A DNA stretch of 64,000 bases, taken from positions 372,001 to 436,000 of the forward strand of contig BSBN01000781.1 of NCBI GenBank assembly GCA_027924645.1, written 5' to 3'. Under the pieces are notes generated by a model. It was not told where the DNA came from, did not search any database, and worked only from the letters and a program-made list of their open reading frames with translations. The position numbers and the translations under genes were made by a program. Shown here in pieces: positions 35,401 to 46,738 of the stretch; the stretch's first letter is position 1, and each line of letters starts with the position of its first letter. This DNA comes from Cunninghamia lanceolata. Taxonomy: Eukaryota; Streptophyta; Pinopsida; Cupressales; Cupressaceae.

Positions 35401-36862
35401 TTATTCATTTTCTGAAAGGAAGAAAGGCCATTGGTTGTCAGTGGGTCTTCAAGAAGAAGTTTGGAGCAGATGGGTTATTGGAAAAATACAAGGCTAGACT
35501 GGTAGCCAAGGGCTACTCCTAGAGAGAGGGAGTTGATTTTGGTGATATATTCTCTCGTATTGCTAAATTAACTTCTATTAGATTTCTCTTATCCATTGTT
35601 GCATCTTATGATTGGGAGATTGAGAAAATGGATGTTAAGACTGCGTTCTTGCATGGAGATCTTGAAGAAGAAATATGTATGCAACATCCTACAGGTTTTG
35701 AGGTAAAAGGAAAATAAAAATGGGTTTGTAGGTTAAAGAGGTCTCTCTATGGTTTAAAATAGTCCCCCAGAATGTGTATCAAAAGTTTGATTCATTTGTT
35801 TTAAAATTAGGTTTTGTTAGAAGTGAGGAGGATCATTGTGTTTACATTCATTGTATTGATGATTCTATACTAGTTATTGCTTTGTATGTTGACATGTTAT
35901 TTTTCAACAATACTAAGGGTATGATTAGTGAGCTTAAAGCCCAACTTTCAGGTGCATTTGAGATGAAGGATCTTGGTACTGCAAGGTATATTTTGGGAAT
36001 GGAGATCAGGAGGGACATAGGTAATAGAAATCTTTGGTTGTCACAAAGTAAGTATGTGAAACTATTTTGCAGAGATTTAGTTTACATAATTGTAAGCCTG
36101 TTAGAGTTCCTTTACCCATTGGTACTAAGCTTTCATTAGATATGTATCCAAAGACTGAGGATGATTTTGAGGATATGTCTAATGTGCCATATGCTAGTGT
36201 TGTAGGGAGTTTGATGTATGCAATGGTTTGCACTAGACCAGATATTGCCCAAGCAGTGGGAGTTTTGAGCAAATTTATGTCTAACCCTGGTAGACAGCAT
36301 TAGAACTATGTGAATAGGGTGTTTAAATATCTTGTAGGTACTCTTGATCATTATTTGGTTTATTTTGGTACTGATAGTGCTGATAAATCTTTGGACATAT
36401 AGGGTTTTGTTGATGTAGATTGGGAAGGTGTCTTGGATAGTCGAAGGTCTCCTAGTGGCTATGTTTACTCTGTTTGGAGGTGCAGTGAGTTGGATGAGTA
36501 AGAGGCAGCCCATAGTTGCTTTGTCCACCATAGAAGCAGAGTATATGGCTGCAACTCATGTCTCTAAGGAGGCAGTTTGGTTGAGGAGACTATGTACATG
36601 TATTAGATTTGATTGCAGGATCATTCAGATTGGTTGTGATAGCCAGAGTGCTATCCGTTTGGCCAAAAATCCCATGTATCATGCTCAGACTAAGCATGTT
36701 GATGTTAAGTATCACTTTGTTCGAGAGTTAGTTGCAAATGGAGAGATTGAGTTGAAGAAGATAGACAATCAAGAGAATGTTGCAGATTCATTGACCAAGC
36801 CTATGAGCACATAGAAGTTTGTGTGGTGCAGAGAGGCCATGGGCCTTGTTTCTAGTGCCTGA
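35401..36862 (+). pseudogene. pol: Copia copy 1: reverse transcriptase and RNase H
   Basis: The frame resumes after element A with LIHFLKGRKAIG-QWVFKKKFG and the RT blocks AFLHGDLEEEI and LKRSLYGLK. A TAG at 35520-35522 is shared with copy 2 (40505-40507). A one-base deletion near 35773 shifts the frame. At 35885-35899 the catalytic box reads YVDML instead of YVDDML, so one of the two metal-binding Asp codons is gone. RNase H follows (ALSTIEAEYMAATHV at about 36517-36561, then CDSQSAIRLAKNPMYHA) and ends at 36862. Its carboxylates, including Glu in EAEY, are retained. Confidence 0.9.
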
Positions 36863-36921
36863 TTATTTACAATTGTTTTTCCTATGGGTTGATTTACAAT
36901 GTATAATGTCAAGTGGGAGAA
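36863..36921 (+). promoter_or_regulatory. Copia polypurine tract region
   Basis: AAGTGGGAGAA (36911-36921) directly precedes the LTR. The same tract is at about 50249-50258 before the last LTR. Confidence 0.8.
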
Positions 36922-37851
36922 TTTTGGGATAAGGTTCTATTAACCTTGTAAATCTCAATATTGTATTTATTCCATTTATTATTTGTAATTTGTAATTATC
37001 CATGAGGAGATGTACTAGTTTCACTAACAGGGGTAATTTCAGAGTCACCAAAGGTAATTACAGAGTGACATTTACTGTTAGCAAATGTAAAAACTCATGG
37101 TAAATGAGGGTTGGAATTCCCCTTGGAGAATCTACTATTTTTGGCATGTATGACAACTGTCATAATGTTTGGTAAGTGAATCTATGACAGCTACAAGTTG
37201 TCATAAGATTCTGAGATTCTATGACACATATGACAGATATTAATGAGTTGTAAGTTGCTATGTTTAGCCCAAGGTTCCTATCTTGGAAAGATACTCTTTT
37301 GTGGAATCTATGATGGTTATGATGCATCATAAGATGTTGTAAGAGGCCAGATTTAGTCTTGGGCACCCAACCTTTGCATGGCTATTTTTGGACAAGTGGA
37401 ATGTGCTTGTAAGATGACATTTAATGTTTACATGTTGGGAAATCTCATGAGAGAGAAGGTGAAAGCCTATGATGAGTTGAAAAACTTTTCTATAAGTATT
37501 TGCCATGTATTTGTTGCTACAATATAGATTTTAGGTACTCAGGTGTTGTAGGAATGTTGTCAGATTGAAGACTAAAGGAGAGATTGGTGGTGTTGTTGTA
37601 TTGTACAATCTTTTGCAAATTAATATAAACATTGGGCCTCTTTTTTGTGTGGATTGTTTTACCTGCAAGGGTTTTCTCCATGTTAAACACTGTGTCATTC
37701 TGTCTTGTGTTGAGTTCTTCATGTTTGGAATTTTCTCTGTAGTGGATTTTATGATTTGTTACAATCTCCATTGTTAATTCACACTTAAAGATTGCTGAAA
37801 TTTATATTGAATCAGATTTCCATTGAAGTAGTGTTGCTTTCATTTCTAACA
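36922..37851 (+). repeat. Copia LTR shared by copies 1 and 2
   Basis: At 930 bp it is colinear with 50259-51187. It starts TTTTGGGATAAGG (TGTTGGGATAAGG in the partner) and ends TTTCTAACA. A polypurine tract lies on its left and a primer-binding site on its right, so it serves as 3' LTR of copy 1 and 5' LTR of copy 2. A TATA-like CTATAAGTA lies at 37490-37498. Confidence 0.92.
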
Positions 37852-37853
37852 TT

Positions 37854-37866
37854 TGGTATCAGAGCC
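37854..37866 (+). promoter_or_regulatory. Copia primer-binding site
   Basis: TGGTATCAGAGCC lies two bases after the LTR end. It is the Met-tRNA type typical of plant copia elements. Confidence 0.9.
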
Positions 37867-37958
37867 TAGCTAGCTTTGACTCTTGGGTGGTAGTGTGGAA
37901 GCTGTAGTTGTAGTGGGATATTTGGTTGTGTTTGTTTTGCAGATCTTGTGTTGATATT

Positions 37959-38650
37959 ATGGTTGCATCCACCGTTACATCAACCTCTCGATTGGACATT
38001 GAGAAGTTCAACGGAACTAGGTATGAGTTGTGGAAGCTAAAAATAGAAGATTTGTTGGAAGAAAGAAACTAGTGGTTGGCTGTCCAAAAATAGAACAAAC
38101 TTGATAATGTCTCTCTGGATGAGTGGGCTAGACTGGATAAGAAGGCACTGGGAACAATCTGTTTGTGTCTTTTAGATTCTGTGCTGCTGAATGTCGTAAA
38201 GGAAGAGACTACATATAAATTATGGAATCAGTTTGGTGAGAACTATCAAGCCAATAGTACGGTAAATAAACTTTACTTAAAAAGAAAATTGTTTTCCTTG
38301 AAAATGAAAGAGGGTGAGTTAGTTGCAGAGCATTTAAATTCATTTAATTTATTGATGAGCCAGCTTGCTTCAGTAGATGTTGAGGTTGATGAGGAAGATA
38401 AATGTATCTTGCTTCTTTGTTCTTTACCTGAGTCTTGGGAGAATGTTATTCTTTCTATCACTGCTAACCTCATAGATCCAAAGTTGGATGCCCTTGTTGC
38501 AGTTTTACTATCATAGGAATTGAGGAAGAAGAATTTGGATAGTTTAGGGGATGCTCTCAGTGTCAGGGGAAGGTCTAGGGAAAGAGGACCAAAGGGAGAT
38601 GAAGGAGTGTAGAAACCCAAAGAAATAGTGGGAGTGTTCTTCTGATAAGT
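37959..38650 (+). pseudogene. gag: Copia gag remnant
   Basis: The start is ATG 37959 (MVASTVTSTSRLDIEKFNG). Plant copia gag usually opens with KFNGTNY-W. The main block is the UBN2/gag-polypeptide type: TYKLWNQFGENYQ at about 38213-38250, LKRKLFSLKMKEGE, LNSFNLLMSQL and LLCSLPESWENV (about 38414-38447). Stops fall at about 38071, 38092 and 38514. After GRSRERG the frame fades, and no CCHC knuckle is visible, so the nucleocapsid end is lost or scrambled. Confidence 0.85.
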
Positions 38651-38689
38651 CCTCGAATGCAGGTGAAGATGTTTTACTTTTTGCATGTA

Positions 38690-38900
38690 ATGTTGTTACT
38701 AATGATCACTGTTTGGTTGACTCAAGTTGCTCGTTTCATATAACCCTGCATAAGGAATGGTTCTCCACATATGAAGAATATGATTGAGATAATATCTACC
38801 TTGGTGACAACTCTTAATATCTGATTGTCAGGAAAGGAAAGGTATTGTTTTGTTTCAGTGATGGGAGGATTAAAACCCCCCTAATGTTTATCATGTTCTT
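38690..38900 (+). pseudogene. pol: Copia protease remnant
   Basis: The frame around 38708-38765 reads CLVDSSCSFHITLHKEWF, which aligns with the copia protease active site (W-x-DSGAS-H-x-T) with the Gly changed. Further in-frame stops lie at about 38786 and 38816. The next recognisable block is the integrase leader at 39100. Confidence 0.75.
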
Positions 38901-38915
38901 GGATTAACTAGAATT

Positions 38916-40380
38916 TTGATTTTAGTTTCGAAGTTGAATGATTTGGGAATGCATGTGACTTTTGACAAGCTTGGCTGTAGATTCGTGAGAGGGAACTTGG
39001 TGGTAGTGAAGGGGAAGAGATTGGGAAACCTGTTCAAGCTTGAAGCGACTACAGTTTGTAAGGCCTCCTATGCATCTGAGGCCAGTACTAAAAATGCATG
39101 TATGTTGTGGCACCGTAGATTGGGCCACAAAAGAAATAATGTATTAAAAACTATTAAGAATAAATATTTGTTGGACAGTTTCTCCTATTTTGATGAGCAT
39201 TTTGATTTCTATGAGCATTGTATGTTTGGTTTAAACAAAACAAAAAATCATTTCCTTCAGGAAGCAATAGAGCAAAAGAGAAGTTAGAAATTATTCATAT
39301 GGATGTGTTTGGGCCTGTAGATAATGAATCTATCAGAAAATCTCGTTATTTTATCACTTTCATTTATGATGTATCCAAATTTACATGGATTTATTTTATG
39401 AAACATAAATCTAAAGTTTTCACTAATTTTAAGGAATTTAAAGTCTTAGTAGAGAACCAATCAGGTTTAAAGATAAAAATATTAAGATCTGACAATGGAG
39501 GGGAATATTGCTCTAAGGAATTTGATGAGTTTTGCAAGCATGTAGGTATAATTAGCTAAAAGACAACTCCATATACACCATAGTAGAATGGTGTTGCAAA
39601 AAGGATGAACCAAACAATTATGGAAAGAGCCAAAAGTATGCTTAGTGATGCATAGTTGGATAAATGTTTTTGGGTAGAGGCTATATGTACTTCTTGCTAC
39701 TTGATAAACAAATCTCCTTGTAAGGCTCTTTATTCAACACCTTATGAAGTGTGGATAGGTAAGAAACCTTTTGTTTCACATTTAAAGATTTTTGGCTATG
39801 AGGCTTTTGTTCATGTGCCTAAGGAAAAGTGATCTAAGTTGGATCCAAAGGCTAAAAAGTGTACATTCATTGGATATGGTTATAATGTCAAAGTTTATAA
39901 GCTTTGGAATCCACTAACCCACAAGATTATCTTTTCTAGAGATGTTATTTTCAGAGAACTTAGAGCTATTTCTAAACCTGAGCTGCCAAAAGAAAAAGAA
40001 GAAAAGGTAAAGAAGGTTCACTTTTATTTGAAGCAGCAAGATGCACCTCAGGAAGAACATAATGATGGATTTGGGGGTGAAGAAGAAGAAGAAGATTCGA
40101 GTAGTTATGATGAAGATGAGTTTATTGTTACAGAAGAAGTTGGTGCAGATGATCATACAGAAGAACGAATATTGTCTCTTACTCCACCTTTGAGGAGATC
40201 CACAAGACAACAAAATCTAGTTGATAGGTATAGCCCACTAGATTTTTGTTGTGCATATGGTTTATTAAGTACTAACGATGAGCCTAGATCCTACAGGGAA
40301 GCTATTTCTACAGATGATAGTGAGTCTTGGCAATTAGCCATGCATGAGGAGATGATGGCTTTAGACTCTTGTAACACCTA
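38916..40380 (+). pseudogene. pol: Copia integrase with lesion at the catalytic Glu
   Basis: It opens with a GAG-pre-integrase block (MLWHRRLGHKRNN at about 39100-39138; the CxxC that follows is degenerate). The core has Asp in HMDVFGP (39302-39304) and Asp in SDNGGEY (39491-39493). In the next motif (usual NGVAER) a base is missing at about 39599, where the catalytic Glu codon should be, and the preceding Gln pair reads TAG TAG. The C-terminal part resumes in another frame (KKCTFIGYG at about 39853) and runs through an acidic linker (EEEEEDSSSYDEDE) to the RT boundary. Confidence 0.88.
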
Positions 40381-40533
40381 GGATCTTGTTTGTTTGCCCA
40401 AAGGAAGAAAGGCCATAGGATGTAAGTGGGTCTTCAAGAAGAAGTTTGGAGCAGATGGGTCATTGGAGAAGTACAAGGTTAGACTGGTAGCCAAGGGCTA
40501 CTCCTAGAGAGAGGGAGTTGACTTTGGTGAGAT
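40381..40533 (+). pseudogene. pol: Copia copy 2: RT amino-terminal fragment
   Basis: GRKAIGCKWVFKKKFG and RLVAKGYS are the first conserved RT blocks of copia elements. The TAG at 40505-40507 replaces the expected Gln codon and is the same stop as in copy 1. The frame is cut after GEIF by element B and resumes at 47649. Confidence 0.88.
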
Positions 40534-40538
40534 ATTCT
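40534..40538. repeat. Target-site duplication of element B, left
   Basis: ATTCT, repeated at 47644-47648. The RT sequence (DFGEIF then SPIAKL) joins exactly when one copy and the element are removed. Confidence 0.92.
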
Positions 40539-41399
40539 TGTTAGCAAGAGACACTATGTGGCTTCATGAGTGTTGTCATTAATGGAAACAAAGTTCATCC
40601 CACACATCCGTAGGACATGGTATGTCTATACTGAAACTCAGATTGAAGAATATTTTGGTCTGGTGAGCAAGAATAGAGCATGCAACAAGGTCCGACAATC
40701 AGGTCTGGATCTCTCAGAGGAAGTATCTCAGTAAAGTGTGGACTTGGGGAAGTCAAGAGGAGTACCATGACTGATACATTCTAGAGATTGAGTCTTCGGT
40801 GATGGAAGAGTGAAAAGATATGAACACTTAAGTGTTGGGTTCCTGTTTGGCAGAGTAGACTGAGGAAGAACTAACCGGCAGAGCATCAGACCTTAATCTG
40901 GATGAGATATTGATGGTGATCAAGCTTCTTAAGAGATCATACATGATTGATGACTTCTATAAGCATCTCTTTGATACACATCACTTGGTAAGCAAGGATT
41001 CAGCTGACAGACCAGAGTTTGGGAAAATATTGAGTATTCTGGATGCCGACTAGAAAGATGTTGAAATCCTTTGTGCGGATATATATACCAGATGGATTTC
41101 GATGAGAAGGTGTGTGTGGTGTATTTATGTAGTGTGAAGAAAAGTAGAGAGTAGTGTGAAGGCAGTAATATAGGTCTGGTGTGTGACAGGTCAGCAACAC
41201 CAAAGAAGAGGAAGAATGAAGTGCAGTAGATCAGTGTATTGAGCCTAACTAGAACTGAACCTTAGCATATGTGGATGCTTCTCATTAGTTCAAGTATCTT
41301 GTTACTTTCCTTATATCTTGTAGGTAGTGAGCCCTAATTGGCAAGTGCCATTTTGTACTTCTATTCTTTTAACAGAGAATACAATCTTGGTTATCAACA
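40539..41399 (+). repeat. Element B 5' LTR
   Basis: It starts TGTTAGCAAGAGAC and ends GGTTATCAACA. It lacks about 45 bp of the AGTGAGC block that the 3' LTR has at 47537-47582. An AT-rich TATA candidate (ATATATATACC) is at about 41081-41091. Confidence 0.92.
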
Positions 41400-41400
41400 A

Positions 41401-41413
41401 TTGGTATCAGAGC
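41401..41413 (+). promoter_or_regulatory. Element B primer-binding site
   Basis: TTGGTATCAGAGC immediately follows the 5' LTR. It is the Met-tRNA type. Confidence 0.9.
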
Positions 41414-41464
41414 CAAGTTCCTCCAAATAGAGCCTAACAGCTTGAGGAAGATCTGGGAATTCTA

Positions 41465-42641
41465 ATGGATATGTATGGTATGAGGGAACAACTTCAGTCT
41501 GCCCTTGATGATCTTGAGCAATCTCACTCTGAAGTTAATAACTTGAGGGAAAGACTCAATCAAGCTGATGATTTCATAAATGAACTAAAGGAGAAACTAT
41601 CTCTATGAAAAAGAGAAAGGAACTTCTTCAACAATTAGCAAGTCAAAGTGAAGCCAATGATACTAATGATGATCTGAATGAGAAGAACAAATTATGTGAG
41701 AAGCTATCAAAAGAGGTCATTATGGTAAGACATGAAATGGAATTAGGTGTTATGAAATTCACCCAAGAGATTGAAGAGAAAAGAAAGACTGAAGATAATC
41801 TAAAACAATCTCTCAAGGAGTAGTTAGAAGACTACCACAAAATGGATAGAATAATTAGGCATTTGGAATCTGATCTTGAAGAAGATAGAGATAATGAAGA
41901 ACAACTTGAGAATCAGATTGATACTCTAAAAAGGGATCTTCAAATGACAAATGAATACAAAGATAAATTCAAGATAAGCTCTACTCAGCTTGAAGTTCTT
42001 CTTGAAAGCCAAAGAGGGTAGATGACAAGCAAGGCTTGGGGTATGAGAAAGGTGAAAGCTCCGGATCCGGTCAGAAGAACTTTGGATCAGGAAATCTAAG
42101 AAACAAGCCTAGAAGACCTCTGGTAAGGCAACCAAATGCTCAAAGATATCCATCCTTCAATGGATACTACCACAATTATAATAACTTTGGTCATAAAGCA
42201 AATCAGTGTAGAAGAAGAATGAGTCAAATTAATTCATCCTTCTCCAAATAGTGTTTTAATTGCAAAAGGTATGGTCACAAATCTCATGAGTGAAGAAATA
42301 TGCAAATGAACAATTCATTCAATGGTAGATGCTTTGCATGCAATAGAATGGGACATATGGCTAATCAGTGTAGATCAAGAGGATATCATTCAAATATGCA
42401 AAGAAATGTTGTTTGCTACAATTGCAATAGATCCGGTCATATTTCCAAATTCTGCAGAACTAAGAATCAAGATAAAAGGGGTCCTATGCATCAAAATCAA
42501 AATCAAGACAAAGGAAAAGGAAAATTGAATGTGGATGAAATTCAAAGGGAGATGAACAAGATTTGGGTAAACAAAAGTACAAAAAATGTTGGGGATGGAT
42601 CTGCACCAAAATTTGGTGTTAATATTCCTTCTAGAAACTAA
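41465..42641 (+). pseudogene. Element B ORF1: coiled coil plus four CCHC knuckles (gag-like)
   Basis: It starts MDMYGMREQLQSALDDLEQ and is a charged coiled coil over about 190 residues, broken by a frameshift near 41605, a TAG at 41821-41823 and a further shift near 42015. Four knuckle positions follow, at 42168-42209, 42252-42293, 42330-42371 and 42414-42455. Here the first two are damaged (both leading Cys replaced by Tyr; last Cys replaced by a stop) and the last two are intact (CFACNRMGHMANQC, CYNCNRSGHISKFC), the reverse of element A. A basic tail ends at SRN. The likely role is the nucleocapsid/gag protein of the element. Confidence 0.8.
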
Positions 42642-43297
42642 ATAAGATGAGCTCTAGCTCAGGGGGAGTCAAGAAGGAAAACAAATTTCCCCAGCCAGAT
42701 AATTGGTGCCTGAAATTAGCACAAGGAAAGTTGCGGATTAAAGGGTTCTCAGAGAAACATCTAAAGAAGCCTTGGTAAAGATATGGAAGATCCGCAAGAA
42801 ATTTAGAAGAGGTTAATCTTCCAAGAATGATCCAGTTTAACAGTCATCCGGTAAGAATAGGACTTTCACAGTTAGATCTGGCATGATTCAAAGCATGATT
42901 CAAATTTGAGGTATCTTGATCTGCGGATAAATGGAATGATTGGAGAAAGGTAGATAGATTGCCAATATTCACCAAGAATAACTCTAAGTGCATCTCAGTG
43001 ATTCAGAAATATCTCTTAGGACAAGGAGAACAAAGCAACTAGAATAACTTAAGTTGTGCATTTATTGCAAAATGGAATTAGGGTTTGCATAGAAATAAAA
43101 GGGTTCTTTTGTTCATCATTTGTACATTTGCATTCGAGAAAAAGAGAAAAGGAGCTCTGCAACAAATTGTCTCAATCCTCTCAAAGATCAACCGCAGAAG
43201 TTGATTCTTCCAGCAATCTAATCTGGCTCATATCATGAACCCTAGAAGCGCAAAAGGTATTTTTCACTCTTGAATCCTCTCTCTGAATCTTTGAAAG
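42642..43297 (+). other. Spacer between ORF1 and ORF2 of element B
   Basis: Non-coding. It shares the words AGCTCTAGCTCAG and CCAGCCAG with the spacer in element A. No pol fragment is found. Confidence 0.6.
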
Positions 43298-46200
43298 ATG
43301 GCTACTCTGAATATTGTGAAGATCACTGATAGGCTGCACCCAAAATTTAGAAAACATCCCTATAAATCCCTAGAAGTTGATCCCCTAGGTGCATTTTCTA
43401 GCATTCCACATGGGGTTTTGCATGTTGAAGACGTTAGGGCATACATTCATGTGAATATTGAGGAATTCAGGGAATCCAAGCTGATGGACATATATCATAA
43501 GCAGCTAATAGATGAATCATTTGAACTCAAACCTCAATACAAAGTCATCAGGGACAAGCATTTTGGACAGTGCATTCATTTCCCCTATTTTACAGACGAT
43601 GAAAGGGTCTGGTATATTCTGAGCAGAGTGCATGACAACTTCATATGGTTGATGAGGCCATTTAGGTTCACAAAGGATGCCATTAGGGTGGTGACCGAAT
43701 TGCACTCATCCGGTGGATTACCTACTCTCAAATCATCAAAAACCAAACTGTGAGTGAGGCTACCGGATCTAAATTTGATAAAAGAGCAATGACAATTGAG
43801 GATATCACAGATCTAGATATCAAGTTTGCCGCCATGATAATTGTCTATAAGATATATCAATCAAGCAGAGAGAATTTCGTATCTAGAATAGCAATTTACA
43901 CTGCTTATGAAATGTTAAGAAAGAATGTTGACTATGATCTTTGTGAGCTCCTTCTGAACCAACTTTTGGAGAATTTGTAGAAGATAAAGAAGGATAAGAA
44001 GAATTCTTTCAAATACGGTGGGTTGATACTCTATCTATTTTTCTATTACATGAATGAGCTACCCGGATCTAGTGGCTGGATATGGCAAAATGATAGACCT
44101 GTTGCCATACAAATCAGCGATTATCTGTATGGGCTTGGTGATGCCAAGGCACAAAATACAACACTATGGGGTTACTTCAAAAACTTCCAAAGCTTGATGT
44201 GGGCCAGAGAAAGAATCCCCCAATCATTAGTTGAGAAATATAAGGATAAAGTGTGCTTTATGGTAGACACTAATCAATGCCTAATGGAGGCAGTGGAGCC
44301 AAGGATAGTCTGGATCATGCCAATGGGGTATGAAGTAGATGAGAAAATTATAGAGCTACATGTTCAACATATGCTAAGTCAACCCAAGGATCCTAAGGCA
44401 GAAAGGTTTGGAACCTTTCAAGAATTGAATGTGAAAATTCATGTTGAACTAAGATAGCCTGAAATCAAGAGAAAAGTGAGAAAAGAAGTGGAAGAATTTG
44501 CCAAGAGACATGGAATATCAAAGGAGGCAGTTGATGCCAACAGAGAGAAGATGGAAAGGGCAGAGAAAGAGAAACAAGATGCAGAAAAGGAAAGTGATCT
44601 GGTGCAAGCCCCTTCCCGAACCAGAACCTCCAAGAGCTCTGCACTGGCCACCTCTAAGAGCCAAAAGGCATCAAAACTGAAAGCCCAGACATCTGAAAAG
44701 GGAGAGAAAGGAACAAAGAAAAAGGCAACAAGGTCCTATACAAGTCTCAAGGATGATGAAGAGATAGAGCTAGATGAGGAAGTAAAGAAAATGAAGAAGA
44801 AGAAGAAAACATCCGGTGAATCCTCTACTGGTCAAGGCAACCAAGAAAAGATAGAAGAATTTGTTGAAAATCCTACTCTCCGCATTGATGATATCATCAA
44901 ATCAGTCACTATGGATGGGAATTTAAAACCAATGACTGAGTTCTATGATGAATATAATGAAGCTGACTAGAAGCTACAGTCAGGTATCTAAATATCTATA
45001 ATAAGGCATTTATTGAAATCATATCTCTAATTTCCAAAAGCCTAGAGAAGGAACTAGAAATAAGGAAGAACAATGCTAAGGCAAAGGACCTTGAGATCTA
45101 GGAACAAATAGCTATTCAGTTCCATCCTTCAATCACTTTGAAACAAATGAATATGATCTTTGATGATTGCAAGGATGAGTTCCGGAGCAAAGCTAGAATG
45201 AATTAGCGTATGCTTGGAGAAACTAACAAAGTGGCAAAAGAAATAGAAGATATCCTCCAGAATGCTTTTAAAAGATTCAATCTTTCTATTATAGAGGACT
45301 TAGGTGATGAACCCTCTTCCATGGATGTTGAAGGAGAATCTACTGTGAAAAATGGAGAAGAGCCAAAGGACATAGGTGAGGAAAAGACTCAGGACTTGGA
45401 TTCCTCTGCTTCGGAAGAGGAAGTCCCTGAAGAAGTAAACATCTCTCTTTTGGATCCCCCTGCTGACTCTAGAACTGAAGGAGAAGAAAGAAAAGAAGAG
45501 AAAATCAATCAAGAAGAAGAAGTAAAGGAAAAAGAAGAAGGTCAAATAGAGAAGACCACAAGTGACAATGCTGAGCCTGTAGAAGGGAAGAAAAGTCTGT
45601 CTCCAGCAAGAGACACAACAGAAGCAGTCAAAGACTTCCTAACAAAAGAAATGATGGAATTAGATGAACCGGAGTTACTTCAAGGACCATTCAATTTTTA
45701 TTCCCTCTCTTCGGTCCAGACAATGAAGGTAGCATCTTTTGCTCAAGCCAAAGAAAAAGAAAAGCTTCTGAAGTCTCAAATGGAAGATTGTGTGCTAATA
45801 GAGATTGCATCCAGTGTGCTAGAGAAAATAATGCCATCCTTCTAAAAGGATCCTTCAGCCTCTTCATCTGGTAATCTCAATTCTCTTATTAATAATGTTA
45901 GCACACATTTTGATTCCTTAGAGAAGTCAGCAGAAGAAAAGGTCTGGAAGGAGTTTTTGGTAAAGAGATTCTCTGAGGTACAAGGGTTAATAACAAATGA
46001 TAGGAGAAATATTGATATTGGGATAAAGAGCTTAGAAAATGCTCTTAAAGATGGTGGAGATATATATAAATTTTGTTTATCCTGGTCTAAAGTGACAATG
46101 GATATTGAGAAGAAAGTGAAAGAACAAGAGGGAAAAATTTCAAGTATATCTCAGAATTTTGATCCTCTTACCACATCCATAATAAACCAAGAATGTCAGG

Positions 46201-46494
46201 CCATTGCCATTCTAAATGAACTAAAGAAACTTGAAAAGGAAAGGAAGAATATAATAAGTAGGATGGGTGAATTTAGAGGGATAATTATCCCTAAGTTAGA
46301 GGCCATGCATGAGGCCCTAACTGATGCTCAGACCATAGCTCAGACTAGTGATCTGACAGATCTAAAGAGGGTAGAAGCTTTTGCATTCTTGTTGAGTGGT
46401 CACATCTCAATTTTGGACACGATGAAGTAGAATTGGGTGATAGAAGTTGTACAGTTGAAAAATACTTTTTGCAGATATACTTAAGTATATGTAA
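43298..46494 (+). pseudogene. Element B ORF2: long conserved protein of unknown function
   Basis: It runs from ATG 43298 to TAA 46492-46494, after allowing one inserted T near 46468. Order of blocks: MATLNIVKITDR...PLGAFSSIPHGVLHVED; HFPYFTDDERVWYIL; MRPFRFTKDAIRVVTEL; KFDKRAMTIEDI; YEMLRKNVDYDLCELLLNQL; LYLFFYYMNELPGSSGW; GYFKNFQSLM; RIVWIMPMGYEVDEK; a Lys/Ser-rich basic linker (about 44600-44830); DDIIKSVTMDGNLKPMTEFY; an acidic Glu-rich stretch (about 45300-45600); MMELDEPELLQGPF; and AFLLSGHISILD. It is better preserved than A, with about six stops and three frameshifts. The short hydrophobic run LILYLFFYYM is too short to be a clear membrane span. I do not recognise the family. A capsid-like or accessory role is possible but unproven. 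Confidence 0.75.
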
Positions 46495-46738
46495 GTATAA
46501 CTTGTATATATACTTATGCGGATATGTATAGGTTGATTTTTGGAATTTTTGGTGTGCAGATTCTACCCTTGGCCATTTCTGTCAAAGGGGGAGTGATGAG
46601 CAATGAAAAATGTGGAATCTAGCTAAGGGGGAGCTCTAAAAAAATGTACACAAGAACAGAGCATCAACCAAGGGGGAGTAAGCTATAACACTTAGTCATT
46701 TTTCACTAAGTGTTGCCATCAATGACAAAGGGGGAGAT
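46495..46738 (+). promoter_or_regulatory. Element B polypurine tract region, repeated
   Basis: AAGGGGGAG occurs at about 46585, 46625, 46670 and 46728. The last one, AAAGGGGGAGAT, abuts the 3' LTR. Confidence 0.8.

Noticed and set aside
41401..41413. tRNA gene fragment (GGTATCAGAGC)
   Set aside because: This is the primer-binding site of an LTR element. There is no cloverleaf.
44040..44075. Transmembrane segment in ORF2 of element B (possible envelope-like protein)
   Set aside because: The hydrophobic run LILYLFFYYM is only about ten residues, and no signal peptide or second span is visible.
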